A stretch of 64,000 nucleotides of DNA from Anagrus nilaparvatae (taxonomy: Eukaryota > Arthropoda > Insecta > Hymenoptera > Mymaridae). The notes beneath the pieces were generated by a model. That model saw only the letters and a list, made by a program, of their open reading frames with translations. It was not told the origin of the DNA and made no database searches. Made by a program: the position numbers and the translations under genes. The DNA lies in NCBI GenBank assembly GCA_022575985.1, contig JAKSXM010000272.1, positions 20,704,501 to 20,768,500 of the forward strand, in the 5' to 3' direction. Numbering within the stretch: the first letter of the stretch is position 1; each line of letters opens with the position of its first letter. Of this stretch, positions 13,191 to 25,500 are shown piece after piece.

Positions 13191-15444
13191 CCGAAAATTT
13201 CACGTCTCATAACTGTGGCATCTTTTCTAACCACTCCAAGTACTGGAAACACCTATGCTTGGCTACAAAATAGAAATATTTACAAAATTCAGACGTTTTG
13301 GGGACTGGAAAATGAATTTATGATTGAAAACAATTCCCAATTTTTAAAGCCAAAGTTAATCATAACTTAATTTTACAATTTCAGCAACGTCTGAATTTTG
13401 AAATTTTTTTTATTTTTCAGCCAAAAATAGGTTTTACAAGATTTGAAATGATTAAAATACATCACATCCATGAGGCATGAGATTTATCACTAACCAAAAT
13501 TTTTAAAACCAGGTAACTAGGAGACTTGACATCTAGTGTCAGTTGCATGAATCGTACATTTTTTTACTTATTGGTCCTAACATTTGTTATCGAGCAGAAC
13601 AAAACTCTAAGTTTGTTACATCAGTAAAAATTTAAATTATAGTATAACGTAGAAGCCTCTTCGTAAATCTGTTATCCTGACGTCACATAAAATCATTCAT
13701 CAAACTTTTTATAGTAAAATGAAATCTATTTGCATAAAAAGTATTTACACAAAAAGAAGCAATAAAAAATTTGGGATCAATATTTGCACGAATCAGATAT
13801 CAATTTAATTAGTCAACATTTAAAACAGGTGTTGCAAATTCATGAAATATATTTTTATCAATAAAAATAAATGAAAAAATTCTTTCTTAAAATATTTATA
13901 CGTAATATTTGATAAAAATAAAGAAAAATATATGAAAATTATATTTATTATCAAAATGGTATTATCTTCGTTTATTTCTTTTTTTAATTTTGACGTGTAC
14001 ATTATGACAAAAGATTAAACAAACATATGACGTATAAAGTAGCACCTTTTAATATAATAATTCAAGATAAAAATGATAAAAATTTAAGTAATTATATATT
14101 TAACTATATTTTTTGTTTTTTACCATTAGAGAAAAATATTTATGTGAATTTTCTATTTTTATAAATTATTAATTTTAGTCTATTAGATTTTTATCAAATT
14201 TTTTTTTCTTCCTTTTTTTAAGTACAATACATTACAGGCTATTTATATTTAAATTTGTCATGAACTATTAAAATGCTGATACAAAAGATTAGCTAATTCG
14301 TTAAAAACGTTAAACTATCAAATGTAAAACGTTTTAGTTTTGACTTATTTTCCGCAGATCCTATAAAAATGTCTATTATAAATTTTAAATAAATGATGTA
14401 ATTATTATTGACAATCCTTTAATTAATTTATGATGCAATTCATAAATGCATAAAACTTGAATTTTCTACCTCAGCGATTCAAATTATCTTTCTTTGTAGA
14501 GTAGTGTTTTGGAATTTATGACTGGGTTAAAAATATATTTTTGAAACTTACTAACTACTAATAGCCTTTGAAAAATGTGTCAATTTTATTAATTTTTTTG
14601 GTATTCGGTTTTATTACACTATTTTTGTAAAATGGTCAAAAGGCACACGAAAAAGACTTTCAAAATTATTAAAACTTCACAGATATTTACATGAAATTCA
14701 AAATCTTGATATTGAATTTCCATTAACATTTTAGAACACGTTTCTTAGATAGAGCAAGTTGAAGTGCTTGAATTCGGGAATTTCCAAAAATTTTGTTACT
14801 AAAAACTAAAAAATTTTTTTATATTGAAATATTTAAATTTTGAGTTATTAATTAAATCCCACAATAAATCATTGATTGACTTCGCGTAAAAAATAAATTT
14901 TTGCATAATGCAAATATTTTTTTTTATAAATAAATAGAATTTTTTCTTCATTCAAAGATAATTTGATGATAATAAAAATATACTAAAAATACGTTAAATA
15001 TTTTGATAAATATCATAACTATATATATTTTGTTGATTCATATGTTTTTCCCAAATGTAGTATATAAAAAAATTTATAATATTTGAAGAATTTGAAGAAA
15101 AAAATTAAGAACAAAATGAGATTTTTTATGATTAAAATTTATACGATTAAAATTATTGATAAAATTATTGAATTTTGACATTTTTTAGTGTTTAAAAAAA
15201 ATTTTTTTACATGATTCATACTTAAAAAATTAAGAGAATTCCATAAATAGGAGTTATGTTTGACGTAATATATAAATTTTTGTTCGAATACTTTAAAAAT
15301 TTCATTTTATTAAAGTAAAATAATCGTTTTGCTGTATTAATATTTTATAAAACTAACATAAAAAACTCAGAAAAAAATCTCGGGATAAAACTCGGAAAGG
15401 ATTAGTTTTGTAAGGGGTTGAAAGTTATTAAGAATGACTTATAA

Positions 15445-15659
15445 GGTTGATTTCATGGAGACTATTCTTACTAGATTCTACGAGCACCAAAGTAGAAATG
15501 ATTAATTATGACTCGAAATCTATTAAAATTCTGCTCAAGCAGGATGCATAAAAACGCCTCAGAGCAAAAGTTTCATTACTTAGTTGTAGATTCTAGGGTT
15601 CAATTGTTTCAACTCTGGTGTCCCTAGAATCTAGTAAGAAAACGGTCCATGAAATTACC
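15445..15659. mobile_element. Hairpin-type MITE, about 215 bp
   Basis: The left terminus GGTTGATTTCATGGAGACTA... continuing to CTTACTAGATTCTACGAGCACCAAAG pairs with a right terminus whose complement reads GGTAATTTCATGGACCGTTT... to CTTACTAGATTCTAGGGACACCAGAG. The arms are about 48 bp with several mismatches around a roughly 120-bp loop. No target duplication resolved. Confidence 0.65.
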
Positions 15660-16285
15660 CCTAATATTGATATAAAGAAAATAAAAAACTTGTTTGATAA
15701 ACTTCGAGATAAACTTTAAGGGGAAAATTGGGAATCATTAAAATACCCATTTTTTAATACTAACCCCCGTAAATTCCGTGTTTCGGAAAAATATTTAAAA
15801 TATTTGCAAAAGTTAAAAATTGAGAGCGTGAAACTTAAAATTTGACCCATACATTAACTTTTAGCCGAAAATTAAGTTTTTCTTAGCTCCTTAAATATTT
15901 TTTATTCGCCTCGATATTTATTTATCAGTCGTAATATATTATTAACTCTATATTATTGTTTGAACCCTTGACTCTTAAAACTTTCCCACTTAATAAAAAA
16001 AAAGATAATATCAATTATAAGAAAATCTAAAATTTCCAAAGCCAGCCTCTACGTGCCTGAGTGTCTCTTTTAAATAAATAAAATCTTATTTACAAATTAA
16101 CGATTAATCTATTAAATAACAAGTTAATTTTATTTTCTTACTTAATAAAACACACACATACAGACATACACACTAGACTTGATCAAATATTATTAAAAAT
16201 TATTTACTCATTATTATTATATCGTTAAATAAATAATATTAATATTCCTTGAATTATTAATTTTTATACTTTTTTTATTTTACAG

Positions 16286-16413
16286 GCAGATACGTTGGTT
16301 CAAGACCAATAAAATTAAGAAAAAGTTCATGGAAAGCAAGAAATTTAGATACTGTCAAAAAGAAGGAAAAAGAAAAACAAAATTTAATTGGATTATTAAC
16401 TGGACGTCAATAA
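16286..16413 (+). CDS. RBM42: RBM42 (RNA-binding protein 42), last coding exon, partial
   Basis: The exon starts after a pyrimidine-rich acceptor (TTTTTTATTTTACAG) in phase 1 and encodes 41 residues plus stop. It opens with RYVGSRPIKLRKSSWKARNL, the end of the single C-terminal RRM and the conserved extension of RBM42 (RNP1-side fold strand followed by the invariant GSRPIKLRKS stretch), then a lysine-rich tail ending GLLTGRQ. In the family this is a nuclear/cytoplasmic RNA-binding protein linked to splicing and to hnRNP K. Upstream exons were not found in the preceding 16 kb, so they lie upstream of the window or were missed. A polyadenylation hexamer AATAAA at 16503-16508 lies 90 bp after the stop, and the next gene starts 172 bp after the stop. 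Confidence 0.87.
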
Positions 16414-16502
16414 ATACTGAAAAAAAAATCATTTTTTTTTGAATTTTATTTATCATTGTGATTTTTTATTGTAAAAATAAGCTAATTTAAGGTAATTTAA
16501 AA

Positions 16503-16508
16503 AATAAA
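16503..16508 (+). promoter_or_regulatory. Candidate polyadenylation signal for RBM42
   Basis: Canonical AATAAA, 90 bp past the RBM42 stop codon and 77 bp before the RSPH1 start codon. Such hexamers are frequent by chance in AT-rich DNA, so position is the main argument. Confidence 0.4.
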
Positions 16509-16584
16509 AGAAAAAAAAAACAAAAAATTTATTTCTATTAATATTATAAATTGATTGATAATTGTAGCGTGAAATTTAGTTAAA

Positions 16585-19500
16585 ATGAGTGATGTTGATG
16601 ATGTAATTAGTAATGAAGAAGAAAATGAAGATTTATCAGAAAATAGTAATCCTGATGATGATAATTTAGGGGTAAAATTTTTGAATTATTTTTTTTTCTC
16701 TCAATTTTCATTTTAAAAAATCTTAATTACATAAATATTTTTTAGGTTATGTAATATATTTTTTTTTATTTATATTTCTGTCTCGCCAAAAAAAATTAAT
16801 AATTGTAAATATTTGTATAATTAAATTGAAAATGCTCTCAACTATCCATAAAAGTAATATTAAATCCACGCTTTAAAATGTATAAATATATAAATTATTT
16901 GGAATCTTATCTTCCAAAAACTATTTAGAAACTCTTTTTATAGATATTCCAGTAACCATAGTTGGTTATTTTTGTTTGTTTTATGGATAGCCTGAGACCT
17001 TCAGAAAAAATTGTCAATTAAAAAAAACAAATAAATTTATTTGTTAACTAGTATCAAAAATTTTTTTATTTATTTTAAAAAATGCCTTTAAAAAATCCAT
17101 TTAAAAAAAAAATTAATTAATAAATAAAGGTTTACGAAGGTGAAAGATCATCTAAAGGTGAACGTCATGGTTATGGAAAAGCAATATTACCAAATGGTGA
17201 TATTTATGAAGGTTATTATTGCAATGGCCTAAGACATGGTAATGGTATTTATGTCATTAAAAAAAATGGTTCAAGGTATCATGGAAATTGGAAAAAAGGT
17301 TTTATTTATGGTTATGGTCTATTTATTTATCCTGATGGCTCACAATATAAAGGTTTGTTTGATTTTTTATTACTCTAAAAATAATTTTTACTTTGAAAAA
17401 TGTTTTATAATTTTCTATGAGGGGTCATTCACAAAGGATGTTACCAACTGTTTTTGATATGCAAAAATACAATTTTCGATTCTTAAATTGATTTTATAAT
17501 ACCGATTTTAAACGTCTTAACCCACTAACTCTCAATTGACTCACTCAAGTCATTTGAATATTTTTTAAAGAAAAAATCATTATTTTGGGGTAAAAATGTC
17601 ACCTAGTAGGTAATTGAGACTGCTCTTTTTATTTCTGAAGTCCTTTTTCACAACCGCTAAAAATGTGATATTATCCCTTGAATAAGGGGTAAACTTTAAA
17701 TTTTTAGGCATTATTTACATTGATACTACGTGCACAGAAAAATAAATTTATACAAAGTTATTATCTTCAACTCCTTAAATGGGGTAAGGGGTAGAGTTTT
17801 AGCACAAAAGAAAAAATGAATATTTGTGCTAAATTTTTCATCCATCAGTTATTTTTTTCTGCTATTTTTATTTCTGAAGTCTGTTTTTACCACTTCTAGA
17901 AAGTCTTGTTTCATAATGTGTTGTAAAAACATATAACATATTCTAATCTGTATCTTCCAGTTTTTCATAATCAAACATAGTTTGTCAACCCCTCCCCCAC
18001 CCCTTTGTATCTCTAAGAACATGACACATCCTTTGCGAATTCTTGATTTCGCAAGCACTTGCATGTCTCTAGCTCTTTGAACCCCAAAAAGAGTTATTAA
18101 TTGATTTTGAATTCCTAAATATTATAGGTCTAAAAATATGAAATTTCATAAAATAGTCTAAAGAAAAAATATATATATGGGTATTTTTCACAGAAATGGT
18201 ATACATAGTGCCCCCCCCCCCCTCCACTTATATCCGAAACAGAAGCTCTTTTGTTTTTTTCTTTTCTTTTAAAAAGTTAATAAATAATATTTTTTCAAAG
18301 GTTAAATCAACTGCGCATATATTGGTAAATTAAAAAAAAGAAATTTCTGGAGCATATGTGTTCAAAATGTCCTAACTTCCCGCATAAATAAAAAATCCCA
18401 TAAGAATAACACGTATAATTTTTTTACATTTGTAGCAGTATATACAATTAAAAATTTTAGGTATTTGGGCCTTAAAAAAGAAAATGACAAAAAAATTTGT
18501 AAAAAAAGATAATAAGTGAAAATATACAGTTCTCGTGAAAAACGCCCATATACATATATATAATTATACTTAAACAGAATTTTCCATGTATGAAAAGCGT
18601 ATACGTGACATAAACAATGAATGAATTAATAATTATAATAGATTATTGTGAAATGATTTTTATACGATTTATAATGTAAATTATTAATTATTATAAGTGT
18701 ATATTTTGATTAAAAAAAATTAATCGTTGCAATTTATTTATTAAAAAATAAGAAAATCAATTACTAATATTTATAAATAAAATTTTAAAAAGGAAAATTT
18801 TATATATATATGGGTGCTTTTCAAAGTAATAGTATAATTAGTTTCTCTCACACTTATATTCGAAACAAAAGCTCTCTTGCCCATTTTTTCTTTTAATAAA
18901 TAATATTTTTTCAAAGTCCTGTGTTTAAAATGTCAAAAACGTTCAGGTCATTTTCTCAAAGCGTATGCAATATTTTAATTAATGCATCTCGTTCAGTAAC
19001 GTGTTTTAATGAAAAAATAAGGTAACCAATGTAAAGAGATAATTTGGTGGCTTTAATCAAGAGCTATTTAAATTTTAGTCTCAAAAAGTCAAAAACGTCC
19101 ACATAAATAAAAAATCCCATAAGAATAACACGTAAAATTTATTTTTACGTTTGTAGTAGTACCATTGAAAATTTTAGGTATTTGGACTTTAAAAAACATA
19201 AAACTACAAAAAAATTGGAAAAAAAGGTAATAGTTGTGGACGCCATTTTTGTTGACCAGAAAAAAAAGTGAACAAAGATGAGTTGAACAGAAAAAAATGA
19301 ACAAAAAAAGTTGAACATAGAAATTTTTGAACAAAAAAAATTGAACATAAAAACTTTTGAACAAAAAAAGTTAACCAAATTTTTTTGACAAAAAAAAAAT
19401 AAAAAATTAATGAAAAAGTGAAAATAAGAAGTTGAAAATAGAAATTTTCAAGTTTTTTCATTTTTTTAAGTTTGTTCAACTTAAAAATTTCTATGTTCAA

Positions 19501-22500
19501 CTTCTTATGTTCATTTTTTGATTAATTTTTTATTTTTTTTTTGTCAAGAAATTTTGATCAACTTTTTTTGTTCAAAAGTTTTTATGTTCAATTTTTTTTG
19601 TTCAAAAATTTCTATTTTCAACTTTTTTTGTTCATTTTTTTCTGTTCAACTCATCTTTGTTCACTTTTTTTTCTGGTCAACAAAAATGGCGTCTAGTTGT
19701 GCCGTAAACATTATAAAACATACAGTTCCCGTGAAAAGCACTCATATATATAAATGCAAAATCTAGTTAATAATTATAATATTATAGGGGAGATAATGAA
19801 ATAAATGAATATATTTATACATATTTTACAGGAAATTTTCCATTATTTATTAATAAAAATTATTTATAACTTCTCATTTTTTTCTCTGCTTTTATTAAAC
19901 TAGTTAAATACAAGTTATTGACTTTGCATAATCTTATTTTGCCAAAATTTATTCAATGTCTAGATTCTAATTTTTGCGCGTTAGAGAAATTATCGTACAG
20001 AGAAAAATTATGATTGGTTAGCCTGGTTTCATTATAACCTACTTATACTACCTGGATATATTTATTGTATGGTCTTTCCTTGAAAATTCAATGCTACGCT
20101 GTTAAAACGTAAAAAATGTCTTAAAGTTACGACATTATTATCGTATTTTTAACCGATAATAAAAATACAAACGAAGATTTCCTAAAAGTAAAGGAAGAAA
20201 GAAATTGTAAAATTGTAAAAACATAAATAATCAATGCTCTTGTTTTTAGTTTGAGCGGTTCTTTAATTACAACTACTTAACTTGATATTAACATGGGAAA
20301 TGTTCATAGATAGTTTCATAGAGAAGGGTACTTGAAACAGACCCTAAATTCATGGGGGAGGCGAGAGAAAAATTGACGTTTTAGGGAGTTTGTTGAATGG
20401 ACTTTAATAAAATTTGATAAAATTTTCTGAAATACACGTTTTTATTGAATACAAAAAATTAAGTTTTTTCAATATATATTTAAAAAAATTTAAGATTTAA
20501 ATTTAAGAAATTTAAGATCTAAATTCAGTAACATAAACTTTTTGTTGAAATTTAGTTCATCTGAATTTATATGTTATATTTTATACGTTGATTTTATATA
20601 CTTAAAAAAATGTAATCTAATTATGGTGTTAAATTTTTTTGGGTTCAAAATATTTTTTACTTGAAACTGAGAGTATCGCATAATGGCCAAATGTTATAAA
20701 TGATTTTTCATCGTCACGTTATTTGACCACACATATAAAAAACAATATAAAACATTCTTAAATTATCATATAATTTTTTATTTCAATATCAATATAATTT
20801 ATAGATTAATATATTACTTATATCAATTATGGAAAATTTTAGATGCACATAATTTTTTAACTTTTAAGATACGTGAAAACAAAGCCTATATATTATAAAA
20901 TAAATTTAAAGATTATTATAGAAATTACATCATTTATTTATCATATTTATTGATACAAATTTATTATTATTATATAAGTATTAAATTTTTAAATAAATTA
21001 AAAGTACTTCAAAAAACAAATTAAAAATTATAGAAAATTTAAATTAAGAAAAAAAATTAACAAAATAATAAGTCTAGACGTTTATCTACATATAATTTAA
21101 TATTGTTTTTTAAAGATATTACAGTAATTAAATTATCAAAAAAAAAAAAATTTGTATGTAATGTAAATTCTTATCAAAATCAGATTTTTATCAAATTTAA
21201 TAATTTAGGTGTTTTTTTTTTTGTTCTTGTAAAATTATATAAAAGATAAGTTAACTTTTGGAAAATATATGTATGGAGTTAGTTAGTGTTGGTCTGAATC
21301 CCTATTTAGTAGTCACATTCTGTTTATCATAGGTCCATAAAATTTTTCAATTAGTATTAGTGTTTTTTGGGTTCCTAAGCACGCGAATGAAATATGAAAT
21401 CCATTTTTACCCAAAACGGTCCAGTTGTTCATATTTTTTTGGTTTCTTAAATTTTGTTTTTGGGCAGTCAGAGAATTTTTAATAAAAAACAGATACCTTA
21501 TTCGTGTTCAGGAACTCAAAAAACACAACTGGACCCTTTTTGGTACAAACTGATTTCATATAGTATTCAACATCCCAAAAAATTTAAATATTCATTGGAA
21601 AATTTTATGGACCTATCAGCAAACAAAAGCTATTGCGAAGTAGGGGTTAAGGCCTACACTGATTTATGTTTATGAAGTTAAATTATACAGGGATAATCAA
21701 ATGTTTCAAAGCTGGGTCTCTCAGACTGGTCAGACCTAAAAGGATGTACCCAAGAGGGGGTGACCCACGCACCTCTGTTACAGGATGTGGATACTATGTA
21801 TTAAATACGGGCTATTTCAGAACTGTGTGTGCAATCTAAATTCTTAAAATTTAACAGACCAATAAGAAGACGGGAATATACGCGCTTGCACGTGACATTA
21901 CAAGAATATGACCACCAGAGGTAATGTTTTTTTTTGGTATGCGGCAAGAAAGCACGTATTTCCTGGAGGCTACAGTTAAATGTAGAATGTGCCTAATTTT
22001 TTTTTTTCAAAAGAAATATGTGAATCTTGCATCAGCCATGGAGTGTTTGCGGGCCTTAAAGACCCGTAAATTTCTATGACCGCCCACTTGTACAAATACA
22101 ACTGGGAGACTTTGCCGACGAACCCGGTCGCTGACTTCGTCCCAGATTCTTCCTGGGTAAACACACTTTAAACCCCCCTGCTCTTGTTTGCCCCAAACCG
22201 GAATTCTCTTTTCAGGTATAACTTCAGTTTGCCTTTTCCCTGCCTATGGCCCCCATGTACTCTGCTTTTTTGTTCCAGTTTTCAGAACTTCGTAGCATTT
22301 CCGGGACCACTCGCTCTGGCCTCCAAGTCGGGAAGGGCAGGCGCCCCTCCAAGTAGCGCAAAATCCGAATAATGTGTGCTCTACTGGATCTACCTCACCT
22401 GGACAGTGCAAGTACTGCCCTGTTGCCACCTTGTACCACTTCCTCAATGTGTCACGGAAGCACCCGTGACCTGTTAAGAACTGGATGAGATAGAAGTCTA

Positions 22501-25500
22501 CCTCCCCATGATTGCGTTCCATCCAGGCTTCCTGATCCGCAATCAGTCTGTGTGTCCACCGATCCTTTCCGCCACTGTCCCATCGTCTCTGCCATTCATT
22601 CATAGCGCTGGAGCGGGCGCGGGTGGATGCTACTTCGCGCTCCTCTACATTTTCGTAAATGGATTCCCGCTCCAATGCTAGCAGGTCAATAGGAAGGACA
22701 CTACCACCTGGATCGCCAATAGCGATATCGTGTGGTATGCGCTGGCGATCCTAAGTGCCACTTGCCTCTGTACATAGCAGATCTTATGCCTGTGCTTTTT
22801 GATTCGGGCGGAGTCTGCCCAAACTTCCGATCCGTAAAGCAGAACAGAGTTTACCAAGGACATCAGGAGTTGGCCATGAGCCTTTACATGGAGGATGCGA
22901 CCGACGCGGCCAATGATACCAGTTAAATGTAGAATGTGTCTAATTAAACTGCGAATATATTACAAACTATTATCGTTCTTATATTCTGTATACTACCACT
23001 ATACTGTGACAAATCAGCAATTTTTTTCGTACTACAATAATTTAGATTTAAAATGAGGGTTTTGACATGAAATACTCCATATAATACACGTGTATAATAA
23101 TAATAATAACAACAATTTGTGACGTATTGATAACAAACACATATTTTTGACAAAAATAAATTATTTTTAATATGATTCAGCAATAATTAAAACTCTTAAG
23201 AATAAGATGCAAATCTTTATAATTTTTATTTTTTAATCTTTAACATCAAATTGATAATAAAATGACAAGTAATTTTTCCATCCAGGTACTCGTATAGTTT
23301 TGATTCTTCAAAACTAAAATTGATAATTTTACACGTTTATAAGAGATTTAATTATTTAATTATGTATAATTGGGTTATGGAGAAACCAAAGCTTTTTTCA
23401 GGCTTGCAATTTATCGCTGAAATATCGGAGGCTATACTGATGAAAAAAAATTTATAACCGGTTTGTGTAACTACACAACCAACGAGCATGGAACATGTTC
23501 ACTCATAACAGTAATAAATCCAACAACTGAAATTACAATAAATCCTGAAATATAAATTATGCTAAGTCCATAAACTTAAAGTATTCCAAGTTTTTGTTGC
23601 TATCAAGACCTGACTCCCATTTCAAATTATTCTAAGTCCCTAAATCGAAAATATTCTAAGTCCATTTCACCCCCCCCCCTAAAAACGTCACTTTTTCACC
23701 CCCCCCCCCTAAAAGCGTCAATTTTTGACCCCCCCCTCTAAAAGCGTCAATTTTTCACCCCCCCCCCTGCCGAGCCAAACTTTTTCAAATACCCCATCCA
23801 ATGAACATATTCCATGTTAAAAAATGCTAGTTCAATTCGGAGCCGAAGGCTATGAATTATTTCATTTCCAACATGTATTAATCATAAAAATATATCAACT
23901 AGACTCCCTATCAGGAAACATTTTTTCATTACACGCTGCAAAAAAGGTCTACTTTCTTACTTTCGGGCGATCTTTTTTTCGCTTTTAATGAAAAGCTATG
24001 TGTTGAACACGGGAAAAAATGTAGGAAATTTTACTTTCAATGCTGTCTGCATTCGTTCGCTACGCTCACTCGTGCATACAACTGCATTGACGGCCAAATC
24101 TTACTTTTTTTCCCTTGTTGAACAAATAGATATTACATATCTAGGGCAAAAAATGCTTAATTTCGGCCCTAGTAAGACGGATTTTTTGCCAATTATATGC
24201 AAAACCATGTTTTAAAACATGGAACAAAATATGGGGTTCGAATTTTGCTTGCCATCTGTCATACAACTGCATGCAAAGTTAAAAAACAAATATTTTTTCC
24301 CTTTTTTAAAAAATAGCTATTTTCTTACAGGTAATTTTAAATTTGGGGGTTACTGAATTTGAATAAATATTCGTTTTTAATTCTATTAAATTTATAAAGT
24401 TGAATTATGTTACAAGCCCTCAAATTATATTCAAGTCTTACATAGACTGTTTTATAAACTTAGCGCTAAATCAAAATTTGTTAAGTCCCTAAATTAAATT
24501 AATTATAATTATTTTTGGCTTAGCAGTAAAAATTATTTACAAAATGGGGCTATTTAATGGATATAATAAAAAAAATCACAATACAAAATCGGGTCGTTTT
24601 ATGATAAAATATATTGAAATATACATAATTGAAATATTTTAAAATCATTAATTAGATATATTTACACTAAAATTTATAAATATAAATTTTATTTTAAAAA
24701 AGGGCAATGGAAACGAAATGAGAAACATGGTTATGGTACTTACCTTTATCCAAATGGAGATGAGTATGAAGGAAATTGGAAAAATAACTTACGACATGGT
24801 GTAGGAACTTATACTTACAATTCAACTAATTCTAAATACTATGGTACATGGTTTTTGGATCGTATGCAAGGTCCTGGTCAATTAATCCATCAAAAACATC
24901 GATATCATGGAATTTGGCAAGGAAATTTGGTTTGTTTAAAAATAAATTGTCTTTATTATACTGAAATTTATTTAATTATTAAATTTATAAAAGAAAAAAA
25001 AAATCTTGTTAAGTATTTTTGTCTACATTACTTTAGGTGTGTCATTTTTATTGAGATATGCGGGGGGTTTTGATAAGTCTGCACGTCGAGCCGTGACGTC
25101 ACATTTATAATTATTTAAAACATTTATTTAGTTTTAGCTTATCTTTTATTCAAGTGTTACAAGATTAAATTTAATTTGTTAAATATAAAATAAATAATTA
25201 TAATTTTCCTTATTTGAAGAAAGGTAGGGTAGCTAATTAAAAATAATTTTTCTATTGGCTGTTATTAAAATAATATTTTATAATTTAATTAATCTTAAAA
25301 CAACACATGTAAATTCGTATTATTTATCTTTCGTCGCCGTTAAACTTTTTTTATTTTAATTCGCAAAATTAAATTCAAGTATTTATCTAAGGAAAAAACT
25401 ATGGGTTTTAAAAAAAATTTGCTATTTATTTCGTTTTTTTTTTTTTAGGTTCAATTTTGTATCTACTTTTTATATCAAAAAACAAGGAAAAAACCTGTTT

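Larger units (their letters stand above)
7973..16285. other. Gene-free AT-rich stretch with scattered repeats
   Basis: No coding exon recognised. It holds degenerate tandem-like sequence at about 8870-9180, a foldback-family fragment at 10600-10860, imperfect inverted repeats at about 12425-13190, and a hairpin element at 15445-15659. The 74-residue open frame at 11445-11669 resembles no known family and has low-complexity composition, so it is not called. May be an RBM42 intron or intergenic. Confidence 0.45.
17353..24702. other. RSPH1 intron 2, filled by mobile elements
   Basis: Starts GTTTGT and ends ...AAAAAAG. It contains two copies of a short inverted-repeat element (18170-18565 and 18801-19755), a hairpin element nested in the second copy, a foldback element at 21285-21660, a truncated LINE at 21999-22919, and C-rich tandem repeats at 23640-23770. 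A decayed relative of the 25.6-26.3 kb inverted repeat lies at about 17560-18100. Around 19760-21280 only AT-rich DNA is seen. Confidence 0.7.

Noticed and set aside
19089..19766. Several overlapping frames with FFCSK/FMFNFF repeats, on both strands
   Set aside because: They arise from the reiterated units of the 457-bp hairpin element, which mirror each other on the two strands.
22184..22372. Plus-strand 62-residue frame with a proline-rich C-terminus
   Set aside because: Antisense shadow of the LINE C-terminal fragment.
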